A DNA stretch of 64,000 nucleotides, from positions 186,391-250,390 of the forward strand of contig MNCI01017725.1 in NCBI GenBank assembly GCA_015680685.1. Reading direction: 5' to 3'. Source of the DNA: Gnetum montanum. Lineage: Eukaryota > Streptophyta > Gnetopsida > Gnetales > Gnetaceae. This document shows, in pieces, positions 1 through 12,924 of the stretch. Each line of letters begins with the position of its first letter. The first letter of the stretch is position 1. Position numbers and translations under genes: made by a program. The notes below the pieces were generated by a model, which saw only the letters and a list, made by a program, of their open reading frames with translations, had not been told where the DNA came from and ran no database searches.

Positions 1-75
1 GATACAGCCTCCAGCCTGCACAGTAAGGCTCCAATCAAATGTAAACCCTCATTATAAAGAAGATATGCTGCACTT

Positions 76-3000
76 TTATTGCTCTTCCACATCACTAGTA
101 CATGCATCTTGTAGCTGAGATGCATATTGTAAGTTCCACAAAATATCTTCAAATGAAGGACGTGAATCTAGATTTGGAGCAAGACACCTGGCTGTGAGGT
201 CAATTACAATCTTCAAAGACTCCTCCACACAAGAATGTTTAATTTCTTGGTCGACAGTGCTCCATCTAGTGGTCTCTTCCATGATTAAGTTAACCTATAA
301 AACAAAGTTCTTAATGAGGCAACTGAAAGTATTAGATATTAAAAGAAGTTGAAAGCTAAACAAAGGAAGGCCCCATACACATTTTCCCTGTTAGGATTAA
401 TCTCATGGATTTTGAGAGGCAAGATATCATAAATAACCATATATGATATCTTTTAAAACTTAACCATTTGTTAACACATTGGAAGGCTTGCATATAATTT
501 AGTGCACGTTGGCCATTCAAATTTCAGAAATTTATTTGAAATACTGTGTTTAACGTTAGGATGACATGTAGCTAAAAGTTTCAATATAAGGTCAGAAAGG
601 ATTGAAAGTACCATTGATTGAACAGCTTCATTACTCAAGCTAGGTGATTTTCCAACAATAATTTGTAGTAATATAAGACCAAATCTGTATATATCTTCAC
701 TGTACATAGCCGTCTTACTGCATAAAAGCAAATCAAATTTCAAAAATGAAGAGAATTGTTGTAAATTATAAAATACTATTCAATAACTCACAGAATCTCT
801 TTCTAAATCGAGAAATCCCATGTGTAAGTATTCAAAGTGTACCTTGTAGTAGTAGCTTTAAGCTCCGAACCATGTGCACGTTTTTCACCCACTGCCTACA
901 ATTAATTTAATGTAGTTATTTATAAAGTTGATTTGTTTCACTCTGCTAAATTCAAGTAACTAACTAAATGGTGAAAGATGTAGGTTCTGTAAAGTGGTAG
1001 AATGTCAAGACAACGGTTAAAAAAACACACACCTCATTAACTGTGAGCCCTGGCAAACCATAATCACTTAATTTTGCGATGCAGCCTTGGTCTATTAAGA
1101 CATTTGAGATCTTCAAATTATTATTGTCAATTCCAGGTACAATTCCTGTGTGGAGAAAGTGAACTGCCTTTGCTAAACCACTGGCAATTTTCAATCTTTG
1201 CAGCCAGTTTAGAGGTTCTCTGACCTCCGAATCTATAAAGCAATTTTAAAGGTAACATTAGAAATGTAAAAAGGGTACTCTCCACAACATTTATTCCTGC
1301 TTAATCATGCAAAGGGGTCATACCAGCGAGGTGTTGTTCTAGAGTCCCATTTGAAATGTATTCATAGATAAGGAATATTTTCTTTACAGTTGAGCCATTA
1401 GGTCCAACATCAATACAATGCCCAAGTAGTGTTACTAAATTCAAATGTCTGAGTTTTGCAAACACTTCAAAATGCAATTTCAAATTTTGAACTGTTGGAT
1501 GCCAGTTTAACCTCAAACATCTTACAGCAACCAAAGTTCCATCTCCCATCGTACCTCTGTACATCTGAAAATTATGATGATTGTTATAGTTTGTTATGCA
1601 TTCAATATACATTCCTAAGGCATTGCCCGTGAGTTTCAACACAATATTGGTAATGGAATCACAAAATTTTAAAAAAAAAATTAAAGAAAAAGAGATACAG
1701 AATTTACACATAATTGAACAAATGTATAAACCCTTATGCAAGAAAATATTTAAAATAACACAAACTTCAAAATACAAATAAAAGAGGACATTTTAATCTA
1801 CAAGAAATCAGTTCAACATGTTCAAAGGATAGAATATCTAGGTTTACAATCACAGAAATTGACAAACCATATTATTGTTAAAAATTAAAAAAAGGCTATT
1901 ATTAAATTTTTTTTATTATGTTGTAGACCCTATGGATCTATTGGACCAATGCAATTTCAACCGTTTTCCCATAATGCCTTAATATTTCAACAACCCATTG
2001 GTATTGAACTTGTTACTTATAGGATCCAAGTCACACATCTTAACTAACAAGTTACACTAATTTTGAAAAGATTTAAAATAAGATAGTATATCATTTTAAA
2101 TCTATATTTTTATACCATTCTAGCTTTCCCACTTAGACATTCATTATAACAAATCTTACTTGGTGACAAAAGAAGCGTACACATGTTTTAAGCATAGATT
2201 ATCACCTTTCCATAGGATCCTTCGCCTATGAAATTTGATTCATGAAAATTGTTAGTTGCTTCTTCTACCTCTTCTCGAGCAAAGGAACGGTATTGGGGAA
2301 GTCCTTGGGTCCCGAGCTTGATTGCCTTAGAAATGTATCCTGTCATTTTATTAAATAAAGACAAAAAAGGTAAATTATATATCCACATATGTGGAGTTTT
2401 GTTAATCAATCAGCCAATCATGCAAAATTTTGCCCCTATTTGCAGCTATTTAAATCATTTCCTTAAGTCAAGATTTAGATGACAAGAAGGATGCACTATC
2501 AGCAGTTTCCCAGTAATAGCATTTCTATAAACAGAGGGAGGCTAGTGAAAATAGACCAGTTAGTAGTTGTTCCGTAGCTTTCTGCATTAAATGATGGTTA
2601 TCAGAATGAATACTATTCTCACTAGGTGACAAAACAGTTTTTCTGCTTAAATAATAGGAATCATGCATGCTAATTTACCTGATTAGCAGAATCATAGGAA
2701 AAACCAATGAACTCACTTGCATTAATAAGTAACTTTGATGATATTCCTGTAGAAATGCTTCCTCCCAAATGACCTCTTGGTTGATTTCTTATAAGTTTCA
2801 TTTTACGCCTATACCTGTTTAATAGCAAGAGAACCAGAAGAACCACCAGAAGAGTCAAACCACCTACAAATCCTGCTGCTAGCCCAACCAAAACACATCT
2901 CTTTCTTCTAGTTTTGCCAGCATCAGAAACATAAATTGGTTGGCAATGAGATGAATGCTGCTGCTCAGGTAGGGAAAGGCAGTTCCCAGAAAATTTAACA

Positions 3001-4671
3001 ATTATCTTTCTAACTTTAGATTCCATTAAACATGATGGTAAATTCCCTTGAAGAAGATTTTGTGAAACATCTACGAACTCTAGATGAGCGCCACAAGATA
3101 GATTTATAGGAAGAGTTCCTGTCAGGAAATTACTTGATACATTCAACTTCCTGATATTTGGGCTAGAAATCAGAAAAGCAGGAAATAACCCACTGAAACC
3201 ATTAGCTGACATATCCAAGTACTGAAGGTTATTCAAAGCTTTAAGATACCGAGGCACCTCAGATTTAAACCTGTTGTTTCCCATATAAATTTTTATCAAC
3301 TGTTTTCCCAAAGCAGGAAAATCAGGGCCAAGCCTGTTACTACGGATGTCCAGAACCTGGAGATTCATCAGGCTGCTCAAATCAGGCAGTTCACCAGATA
3401 GTTGATTGTCCGATAGCACCAAAACTTTTAAAGCCTGCAAACACAAACATATGTGAATGAATAAATGAATTCAACGATCTTCTATGCTTTTTTGATAACA
3501 CCTCTCTAAAACCAAACAGATCAATGAGCATTATTCTCCACTTTCTTACACCGATGGAAATACTTCTCTACAAACATGGAAGAAATACGGCAACTAATTT
3601 CCTGTATTTCAGTACACCTGAACACATATCTTTGCTTTTCCGGTAGAGTCCATTGTAAAACCCTACAAATCAATTAGTATTGTTCCCCAAAACGAAGCTG
3701 AGTGGAGTAAAAGAAGATTGGTTGGTAAAAAAAAATCTTACATTGTCTATAATATCAACCTCAGAAATTGAAATTCTATGAAAGGCTTTTCCCTTGCTTA
3801 GGTATGTATGCGTTGCAGAAATATTAAATCTCTAGATCACAGAAATCCTGACGAAAAAAAAAAGCAGCTATAAATACATTTAAATTTAAAAAGTTCTGTC
3901 TGCATTTCCAATGTTGCCTATCCCATATTCGAACCAAATCAATCATACTATTATTCCAAACGGGGAAAAAATTATGACTGATGAAACCTTAATTACCTGC
4001 AAGCTACTGAAGGTGGGTGGCAGTGATGCAGACAGCCTATTGCCTCTAAGACTCAGTATTTCCAGATTGGGCATGGTGCTGAACCAGTCTGGCACTTGGC
4101 CTCCTAACAGGTTGTCTTCCATTACAAAGCCCCGCAATGTTCTTAGCCGTGATAGCTGAAATGGGATATCGCCATACACATAATTCCTGCTTATGTTGAG
4201 CCTCTCCAGAGAACACAAGCGGTTCAGCTTTGTGGAGAGGGTACCCCATATTCCCAGAGACACCAATGTCAGAGACCTGAGGCTGCGGAGCTTTGACAAC
4301 GTAGTGAAGAAGGAGTCTGCAGAAAAAGCCTCCGACAATGTAGCTTTGGAGACACAGAAGCCTGAGACCTTATTGTTGTTTTTCGGAGTAGGCTTGTCCC
4401 CCACAATGTGGAGCTCTGTGACTGTGCCATTGCTGCAACCCACAAACACAAATGGAGTTGCAGAGACTCTGCAGAGGTCCGAGAATTGGGTCAAGTTCTC
4501 CAGTGCTCTGGGATACTCCAGAAGCCTCTGGATCCTCAGCAGACTCTGAGTTTGGGAGGACGGCAGCTCTTGTGAAAAGGGAACAACAGCAAGCAGCAGT
4601 AGCAGTAGCAGCAGCATTTGCCGAGCCAAGAAGGAGGAGAAGAAGAAAGCAGCCGTTTCCATTGCTTGCAT
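76..4671 (-). CDS. LRR receptor-like protein kinase, probable inactive kinase (8 coding exons)
   Basis: Plasma-membrane LRR receptor-like pseudokinase of the At3g03770/At5g14210 type. Exons, read on the minus strand: 4671-3997, 3434-2717, 2339-2206, 1564-1324, 1232-1033, 895-843, 717-612, 294-76. All introns are GT-AG and the phases agree, giving about 781 residues. Exon 2 must end at the GTGAGT donor (2716), not at the later GTAAAT donor (2678); only then does the frame join to RYISKAIKLG, a conserved family motif. Order: signal peptide with a poly-Leu core (residues 1-33), LRRs (about 120-350), TM helix (about 405-430), kinase-like domain (about 485-770). The Gly loop GEGSYGK is present, but the VAIK Lys is Arg524 (VAVRC) and the HRD motif is replaced around 620-628 (HTGIVPGIDNNN). 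DFG reads DYG. A second ATG at 4662 could be the start. The exon 7 donor is the least certain join. Confidence 0.9.
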
Positions 4672-5320
4672 AATGATGATGAGCAAGACCAAAAAACTGG
4701 AAGCTTCTGTAAATCTATTATTCTATTTCACAGATCATGCAATTTTGCTTGGCAAAATTTTAAGTGGGGCAGTCTGGTTCACAGCTTGCTGCTGCTGCCG
4801 CCCGTGTGTGGAGGATGGATGGCCATGGCCATTGCCCCATGGCTGAGATGCGTTGCCCACACCAAACATTTATTCAGTTAGTAGTAGTGAGCAGCACTGC
4901 TCAGACACAGCCAGATCCTGCAAAAATATCAAGTATGCCATGAAATTGCCATAAATGAGACCCCCTACTAGCGTCTGCAAATTCTGCATACTCGCCACAG
5001 GTTTGACAGGTTTGAGGATTATCGGCCAATCAACGGATGCTTCAATTTGTTCGTTTGGTGGGTGGATTGATTGGAGTTTCAGTTGTTGTGGGTCTCTTGT
5101 CTCTGCTGAAAAGGCACTTTTATGCAGGTGGATTGTTGCAGCAGCAGCAGTGGCCATTTCTGGTATGGTGAAAGATGAACAGGATGATGATGAAAGTCAT
5201 CTAGCAGACTGTTTCATGATACCGCATCACAGTTTTCTCAATCGAAGAGGTGGATGGAAGGATTAGATAGGCTGCTTTCCTTGAATAATCGTAAGGCTGC
5301 CTGGGGAATGGGTTAAAAAG
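4672..5320 (-). promoter_or_regulatory. 5' flank of the receptor kinase gene, with a possible upstream ORF
   Basis: This is the upstream side of the kinase gene and should hold its 5' UTR and promoter. I see no confident TATA box. One ATG-initiated ORF of 95 codons lies on the gene's strand at 5157-4870 and ends about 200 bases before the main ATG. It starts MATAAAATIHLHKSAF and resembles no family I know. It could be an upstream ORF in the leader, a small unrelated peptide, or chance. Confidence 0.3.
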
Positions 5321-7080
5321 TACAGGGCAGCCACCTGGGAAGAACTGAAAAGGCTGGATGGAATGACATCCACTGCAGTAACTTGTTAACTATGCTTTCT
5401 CTTTTGTCTGCACTCGAATGTGTAGACTGGAAGCCACTCTACCATTCTTTTATTGTGACTGCTCTTGACCGTTACTTGCATTATGCACAGCATTTTGCAA
5501 TTGTTTTTTAACACCTCTCCCTGCAACGAAAACATGAGCAAATGTCCAATATGATTGGCACGTAAGAAGGTTGCTAGGCCATCTCTTTTCTCACAATTGC
5601 AACATTATTGTTCCACAGGGAAAATGCCCACATAATTGGAAACCAAGTACAGTGAAAGGTGCTAGGAGGCTTTAAACAACAAGCTGGGGAGAAGTGGTGG
5701 AAACATGGACTGGAATAAGCGAGTCAGGATTTCGAGGACTGTAAGGGCCAGAAAACGTGAAGAAGAAGAGATGTGTATTACAAAAAGATAAAAAGGACCA
5801 ACGAGTCAAAAAGGATGGAAGGTTCACAGCCCATAGAAAGAGCATTAACGAGGGACAGCAAAGAGAAGGCCGGATTGGTGTGGTACCACCTCAAAAGATG
5901 CTATGCCACTGATTCTTATGGAGGTTGACATTCCAAATTGCAATGGCATTCCTGTTGATAGTTTGACAGCACCGATGTTATGACGTAAGATTGTGCGTCT
6001 TGAGAACGATAAAGTCGTTAGAGAAACAAGGGAATTCAAGTGAGCATGAGAGGGGTTATATTTGTTTCCATGGGTTAAATTTGATTAAAGAATATGCTTT
6101 GCTATTTTGGTACTTCCAAGGTTGGTAAACGGAGGTTTCATGACCTTTTATGAAGCAAGTACCTCTTCCTTTCTCATAGACTTTGAGAAAAGGATTTCTT
6201 TCATGGTTTACACTTAAGACTAGAGAGTATTTCGTGAAGTTTAACGTGTACTATATTGGTGACATTTCTTGTTGCAAATGTAAAGTTAATGGTACTTGCA
6301 TTCATGGAATTGATACAATAGGTAATGGTGTATGAAGTGCAGAAGATGGTCTATACAAAGCTCAAGGTTAATAAGAAATTGATTAATATGGATAATATAG
6401 ATAGTGTAGATGCAAGAGCATTTGGTCTACGATACTTATAGGGAATATTGAGTGGTAGGTAGTGAGAGGCTTGATCTTACCTACCAAATGTATCTAATTG
6501 GTGAAACAAGTTGTTGAATGTAGTAGCTATAGGGATTAAGCTAGTGACAAGGATAGTGTTATTGAGGTAGTGTCATCCTCCATGAACATGGTTGCCTCCC
6601 TCCATTGTAGATGTTAATGATCTTGGGGTCATTAAAGAGCCTTGCTTAAATGATATTCATCCTTAGGGTATGGAAGATGTCTAGGTGTTTGCCTTGTCAC
6701 AGATTTTGGATTTAGTGCAGATATTCTAGTCCCGTGAGTTGTTACAACCATTTGTAACATGATCAAACAAATACCTTTTCTATGTTTATGTTAACAATAT
6801 CTACATTTGTCATCCTTCTCTATTTCTCATTCTAATAACTCATTCATTATAGCTATTTTTGGTTTGCCTTTCTTATTCTTTTTCTTCAAATTCTAACTAT
6901 TAGTACCTTAACCTACATTTTTTCAATTAAATTTAGGATAGTAATGAATTTTTTATTAACATTATCCCACATTTTGCTTACTTTGGTTGCTATATTAGAG
7001 ACAAACATTTGGATTAGTAAAGTTTATTATTGCATATTTTTTTGCAATGTCTCTAGTTCCTTCAGTTCATGTAGCCTTAT
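5321..7080. other. Intergenic DNA, no feature recognised
   Basis: About 1.8 kb between the kinase gene's 5' flank and the first LTR. It is AT-rich, and the reading frames are short in all six phases. I found no recognisable domain, repeat pair or RNA gene. Some of it may be decayed transposon sequence. The last five bases, CTTAT (7076-7080), would be the left target-site duplication of the P1 element; its right-hand partner is not in the window. Confidence 0.5.
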
Positions 7081-7929
7081 TGATGAATCACAAGTGGGCT
7101 ATGTCAAAGGGCATGCACTGACGTATCCTTGTCGACGCATATGCGTCGATGTAGCATCTGTTTGTGCCTATATAAATGTGCATAACCACTCCATTTATGG
7201 CACCATAGAGTCAATAGCATAATGAAGTTCTTGTAGTTTCTTTCTGTAACAATTAGAATATTTTCTAAGTGCCTACAATAGGAGTCAAAGATTGTATAGA
7301 TCCTTATTCAAGCATCAATGTACTTGGACACATTGATGTGACGATAATAAAGATGAGATTCTTGAAACACATTGTAGCACTTGGAATAGCTTAATGTTTA
7401 CTTAAATGCACTTTACTATTCATGCACTTTAAATTCATGTTCTTAATTAAATAATTAATTTATATGCTTAAGTAATATACATAAGTACGATTGCCTCGAC
7501 CATATCGTTAATGCTTGGTAATCTTAGTAGTGTTATTGCTTGGTACGCTCAATAGCCTAACATTTGGTAACCTAATAGTGTCATAACGAGTTCAGGATGT
7601 ATACAGTAGGTGGGCCCAAATACTTATGTTAGGAGATAGATCAAGGCATTAGATAAGTACTTAGATTAGTAAACAAATTAATTACTTTATTTCACACTTA
7701 GGACAATTAGAATAACATATAAACAGATATAAAAATAATGTGTCTCAACTCTTACTTAACCATACACTTGTACCAACACAAGTGAGACCAAGAAGACAAC
7801 GATTATGTCTATAGGTCAATATCTTTACTATCGGCATTTAGAGAGCTTAAGTCCATGGAATTTGACTAGATTGCTAGTGAATGCTTGTGATTCATATGGT
7901 TGGGCATAGGGACTACTCATCGTTCATCA
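7081..7929 (+). repeat. P1 5' LTR
   Basis: Starts TGATGAATCA, as in the other LTRs here (M2 and M3 read TGATGAATCATG on their own strand), and ends TTCATCA directly before the PBS, giving TG...CA ends. It contains palindromes, a TATA box near 7169 and an AATAAAGAT polyadenylation-like stretch near 7348, in the same order as the P2 LTR at 42413-43339. The matching 3' LTR was not found. Confidence 0.8.
7132..7177 (+). promoter_or_regulatory. P1 U3 palindrome and TATA box
   Basis: A perfect 18-bp palindrome, TCGACGCATATGCGTCGA, occupies 7132-7149. It is followed 19 bases later by TATATAAAT (7169-7177). Palindromes just upstream of the TATA box recur in every well-preserved LTR in this window, but the core sequence differs between lineages. 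Confidence 0.65.
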
Positions 7930-7947
7930 TTGGCATTGTTGCTAGGG
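7930..7947 (+). other. P1 primer binding site (tRNA-Asp type)
   Basis: TTGGCATTGTTGCTAGGG directly follows the LTR end. Apart from C-to-T and G-to-A changes it fits TGGCGCCGTTGCCGGGG, the complement of the plant tRNA-Asp(GUC) 3' end. The other elements carry independent variants of the same site. Confidence 0.75.
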
Positions 7948-8249
7948 ATTTTAGTTAGCTAAGTGGGCTACCTAGAAGAGAGTGAAATCATTCATAGACA
8001 TTGTAAAAGGAACCTAACGTTAACGTTATTAAAGACAAAGAAAATAACAAAAGCACACTATTTTTCTCAATCACTGATATGGCTCCTCTCATAGGGAAGA
8101 CTCTTTGCCACTGTTCATAGGTGATTCTAATCAAAGATAGGAAGGCCACAACACACTAGTGCCTCAACAATTTAAGGTGGTCTACACTCATCTAGATGCC
8201 TACACTTCACACTTCACACTTCACCTTCATCTTGCATTAGGATGAGTAG
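7948..8249 (+). other. P1 5' leader before gag
   Basis: Untranslated leader between PBS and gag. It contains a short tandem run of CTTCACA near 8206-8225 and the phrase CTTCACCTTCATC, which recurs in the P2 leader at 43573. No other feature seen. Confidence 0.4.
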
Positions 8250-9176
8250 CTGTGGTGGAGGAACATGGAAGGAAACATCATGTTACCTCCTAACCACTCT
8301 TTTCTTACAATGCTATTGAACAATCTTATCAAGCTGGGCATTGTAGGACTCAATGTAGAGTATGAAGTGCAAGATCAAGCTTATTGGGAGTATCATCCCA
8401 CATAAGCATAAAAAAAGAAAGGTTGGAAAATGGAAGCTCGATATGAGGCCACAAAAGGCAAACAGTTTCTTACCCACATGTTCCTGCAGATACATGAGGA
8501 AGGCGAGGACTTCTTTTTGAGGACCTCTCAATACATAAATTCTCCTCCTCTTTTTGACAAGGAGACCCTTAACTACTGTCTACAGTCCATTGTGGATAAT
8601 CCTAGTTCTGGAAAGAATGATCCCAAGATCAAGGAGCCTCAAAAGGGGGTAGCCAAGGCAAGAATGAGGAAAAGCACTAGGAAAAGGACAAACATGATGA
8701 ATGGGGTAGGCACCAAAGAAGAGGAAGTAGTATGCATAGCTTTGGTGCTAGTTCTCCTTTCTCTTCACCTTCTTCATCCTCATCATCTTTCTTCTTCAAC
8801 ACCAAGTAGAGTCTTAGAGGTAATAACAATCGTGATGGAGGTGAATGATAGGATAGGGACAATTGCACATCCCACCAAAATGACAGAGATCATGGGCATG
8901 AGCAGTGGGCAGATGATCATGACAGAGAAAGGAGGAACATCAAGATTCATCATAGTCATCATGGCCATGATAGAGGCCATCAAGATTGCTATGACTATGA
9001 TGAGCCCCTATTGGCAACCAAGAACATGTTGAATATTTTAGAAACTATTAGAATACCAATGAGGCATGTGAAAGATAGCCAAATCAAATGGTTGGATATG
9101 GATAATATCTCCAAGTCCAAAGGGGGGTATAATTTAGATCCACAAAATCACTTGCAAGCCTTTCACGATGCTTGTG
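8250..9176 (+). pseudogene. P1 gag, N-terminal part
   Basis: Gag fragment with stops and frame changes. The segment containing EATKGKQFLTHMFLQ (from about 8444) matches P2 gag EATKGKHFINPLFL (about 43812-43860). A Ser/His/Asp-rich hydrophilic linker follows. The conserved segment NLDPQNHLQAFHDAC (about 9140-9175) stops where M1 is inserted; the next gag codons resume at 19472 (ALQNVENDLQKLKQFP). The last five bases, TTGTG (9172-9176), are the target-site duplication. Confidence 0.8.
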
Positions 9177-10044
9177 TGATGAGCAATGGAGTAATCCAAC
9201 ACCCAACCATACAAGTCACAGGAGTTCACATGCAACCAGATTGTAATCCATGGACGAGGCAATGTGATTATGCTAGTAATTGGTTTAAGTTCGTGACCAT
9301 TGTCTTCCAACGTGAGTTAGTGAAATTTATGGGTATGGTTTAACTCACAGTGAGATATATGATATGTTGATGTTGTAGGGCCATTGTTACTCCCAATGAA
9401 CATGGTGAATTAAAAATCATTTCTAAGTCTAAGTCTAATTAAAACACTAAACAAATCTATTCTATCCTTAGGCGATGAGTATTCGGTCTTGACCTTTTGT
9501 ACACACCTTGGGCTTCATGTAACTACTACTAGGATTACCCAGTACTTTGCTATTGGGCAAACCAAGCGATAACACTACTGGGTTACCAAGCAATTACACT
9601 TAAGTGCTCGAGATTAGTCATACTCATTCTGCTTAACAAAAATAGTGGTAAAGTTCATGGGAAAATAAACATTAACTAAGAAAATAGTAAATATTATTCT
9701 AAGTAAAACAGTAAGCTAGGAGAATTTTACAATAGTATGAAATAGCTCGATCTTTTTTACCAGTCACACTTGTGCCCAAGTACAAGATGCTTGAATAAAT
9801 ACTTCATACACTATGTCACACTACACTGCAGGCATTCACACTTCTAAGTGCTTAAAACTAAGATCACGAAAACAAATTGAAAAAGTCTAGTTACTATGAA
9901 ATGAAAACTTATATGGATTCATGTGCCTAAGTGTTGTATTTATAGGTTGGTACATATCTCACGATAACACATATACGACAATGTAGCTAGTGCTACAATA
10001 TCGTATATCCAATATCATAGTCCTCGAAAAACTTGACTTTATCA
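9177..10044 (-). repeat. M1 3' LTR
   Basis: Pairs with 18605-19471 along its whole length. On the element strand it starts TGATAAAGTCAAG and ends CTCATCA. It holds GATAT-type inverted repeats at about 9960-10017 and a TATA-like TATAAATAC on the minus strand near 9940. Confidence 0.88.
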
Positions 10045-10060
10045 TACCCCCACCACTAAC
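10045..10060 (-). other. M1 polypurine tract
   Basis: On the element strand AGTGGTGGGGGTA lies directly before the 3' LTR start. This is the expected position for the primer of second-strand synthesis. The intervening bases up to ORF3 (10061-10290) show nothing else. Confidence 0.7.
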
Positions 10061-10289
10061 TGAAAACTTGTTCACGAGTTAAAATAAAATGAGGATAGAG
10101 TTCTTTACAAAACTAGGGGGTAGATTTACATGATTCACTTAAATATATACACGACGCTTTATGTTGCAATGGTGTTTTTACAAAAATGACACAAGACATG
10201 ATAGGAAAACTTTGACACAAAACAAAATTGGATGAAGTTGGTTTTAGCCTATGTAGTGCTTGGTGATGGTAGCTCCTCCATCAATTTCT

Positions 10290-12924
10290 TCCCCTTGTCA
10301 TTAAGCTTCTAAAATTTATATCTATTGAGTAGTGCTTGAAGCTTCTCCTCCTTCGTTCTTGAGTCATGTACAATCCATGCTTGTTGTGCAATGTGTGATA
10401 GAGATGGTAAATCCCATGGACTTGGTAGCTATAGAAACATCTGAATGGCTTTAACATACAATGTTGCAAACTATCTTCTCTTTTCTTCAAATGCTTTGCT
10501 CTTTGCTCGTAGTTCATGGTAATTTAACAATCTTTTAGCTAGGTTGTTGCAACATCTTTTTGGCCTTGGTAGTTAGCCTTTACTGCTTCTAATTTAGAAT
10601 ATTCCACCTGAAGTTTCTGTAAGGCATATTTTTAATTTGCAAACTCCTTTTCATACAAGGCATATGTGGCTACCACTTATCATTCAAGTTCATTGTTAAC
10701 ATGGCCAAGTTAGCATAATGAAGGTTAGCTAACCGCATGTACTCTTTCAGATCCTCTATTTATAGGTCTTTATTTTTAACTTTTGCTTGATGGATGTGAG
10801 CATAACTATTCAATATGGGCTACCAATCTTGGTTTTGTGCTCCTTGATTTGCTTATACATTCCCACTTGGTCACAGAAGTGTTCCTTGAGCCTTAAATGC
10901 TTCTTAGCTTCATTTGTCCATGCGTTGATCTCAATGGCTAACTCCTATCTAATCACGTGTACCTCCTCCATTGAGAGGGTTCAGTTTTCTCTTACTAAGT
11001 TCCTCATGTCTTGGTTAACCTATTGTTCTCTCAATTGATAGATCCTTTCTTCCATAATATTTTTCTGCTTCTTAATGTTGGTTAACCTAGTGTTGTTGTA
11101 TCAAGCTGCATGTTTTCTTCTTATGCTATGGTGAATGCCTTAGCATGTGCATATGCTTTTGCTTCTGCTATTGAGGCATTCCACACCACTTTCTCCTTCT
11201 CGTTTTCATCTAGATAATCTACTTTATCAAGCGGTTGACTTGCTTTGTTTTGAATTACTCTAACTGGTCAAGCGTAATGAATTGAATTAGGTTTCTACAT
11301 TTAGCCTTTAGGGTCATGAGCTCTTCTTGTAATCTAAGGATTTTAGCTTCTACATGCTTTTCCCTAGTCTCTGCCATGACCAACTTACCCTTTGTCACTA
11401 TAAGTTCTAATTACACTATAGTGACATCACTTGGAATGTCGAAAAGAGTGGTCATCACTTGCCCAATCTGTAGCAGTTAGTCTAGCATATCCTCATGATC
11501 AGTAGGAGTCATTGAGGTTTTAATTAGCATTTGAGAATCTCTGCTCTAGTTAGATCTACTGGTGGTACAATAGGTATGTTAAAAAATTTCTTAATGTAAT
11601 CTATGATTACTTCTACAACTCCTGCTACATCTTGGTGCTGCATAATCACAACCGTGGCTCCTTATCTTGTTTTAAGCACCACTTGGAATGATGTAGCATT
11701 TCTAGAAATTTTTTGTGACCATTAACCCTCTCCTCCTGATTGTCAAGATATTTATCCACTTCTAGGATCTATGGAAACTATGAGTTAAACGACACTATTG
11801 ATCACTCTGTAGAGGTTGTCCTCCTCCTGTGTTCCCCAATTGATAGTTTCTACAATCTATTGTAGATGGCTCATTGATGGTCTATAGTCCCATGGTAGTG
11901 GTGGTGGAACTTGTGGTTACTGCTAACCATTGGGATCCACTTGCTATTATTGTTCAATCTGTGTGGTTTCCTTAGCTTTTGTCTCTTCCTCCACCTAATC
12001 TTTCTTTGGTCATGCTAGCTTGAGCATTTTAGCATATGAGGCATTCTCAACTTTCCTAAGGATGTCATTAGTGTGCCATAGGATTCTAGCATGTTTGCAC
12101 ATCTTCCTAATTAGGCAAGGGAATGGAAGTGTGAGCTTCCTTGCCTTCTTTTCCTCAAACTACCTTTGAATTTCCATAAAATAGAGTTATGCAAGATTGA
12201 CATTATATTTTCCCATTAGGATCGCACTTCCTTTGGCCACATAACTAGATAACTTGTTAAGTCTTTTGGTGGGAAATAGGTGATATGTGCCAATTTTAAA
12301 ATATATTCTTTCCTCCAGAGTTAGTTCATTGTACTCCTTATCTTCTTTGACATATGCTCTTCTCAGCCATAGTTTTTTGATTTCTATGTCTGATTTAGTG
12401 GATAGATGTGCTAACCTTGCCCCTTCATTGGGCACATTTAAAGCTTCTATTATTGCCTTCACTGAATATGAAACAGAGACTCCCTCTATGTTGGTTGTAG
12501 CATCTTCTTCTTTATTGTGCCAAAATTAGCAAGTCTCTTATATATACCATTTTCCACTATTTAACATGATGGACCATACCAGTGATGCTTGGAGTTGCGT
12601 CCTTACCACCTCTGGAACAAATTCCACAAATGGACCAAAGTCCATTTCCACAATTATTGTGGTCAAGAGCAATTTCTCTTGGATGGCTTGGAGGCATTCT
12701 TGTGATAGTGTAAGATGTTGTCCTTGTTCTTGTGATCCTTCTACCTCTGCTTGGGCCTATTATCTTGTAGCAGGGATTTCTTGATGGATACTTAAGGATT
12801 GAGCCTCCTACTCTACATGTTTTGCTTAGGGTTCTTATTCCCTTATTTGGCCTCTCCTACATCCTCCTAGTCTCTTGCTTGTTGGTTATGGAAGTTCACC
12901 TTGTGCTCCTCTCTTTGAGACCAT
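10290..12924 (-). pseudogene. M1 ORF3 (3' ORF, globular N-terminal domain plus coiled coil)
   Basis: Degenerate reading frame from ATG 12924 to about 10290. The best segment (12462-12187) contains EERIYFKIGTYHLFP and GSAILMGKYNVNLA, closely matching M3 ORF3. The C-terminal half is charged and heptad-like, with many stops. Its position between pol and the 3' LTR is that of the env-like ORF of Athila elements, but I see no membrane segment. The spacing EER.YFKIG..L.P / GSAILMG / FP.LI..LC resembles the 'putative plant transposon protein' domain (Pfam Transposase_32 type); that assignment is inference. The bases before the ATG read ATTGCAA, like the M3 copy. Confidence 0.7.

Noticed and set aside
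2670-2716. Kinase exon 2 continuing to the GTAAAT donor at 2678
   Set aside because: It leaves phase 0 while exon 3 needs phase 1, and adds residues absent from the family; the GTGAGT donor at 2716 solves both.
4193-4549. 118-codon plus-strand ORF opposite kinase exon 1
   Set aside because: It is the antisense shadow of the LRR exon, whose protein, splice sites and phases are convincing.
4618-4692. Extended kinase start upstream of 4671 (frame open to 4692)
   Set aside because: The extension begins at TTG, not ATG; the first ATGs are at 4671 and 4662, directly before the signal peptide.
5840-6760. Possible decayed transposon ORF in the intergenic region
   Set aside because: Short open pieces only, with no motif I can match; not enough to call.
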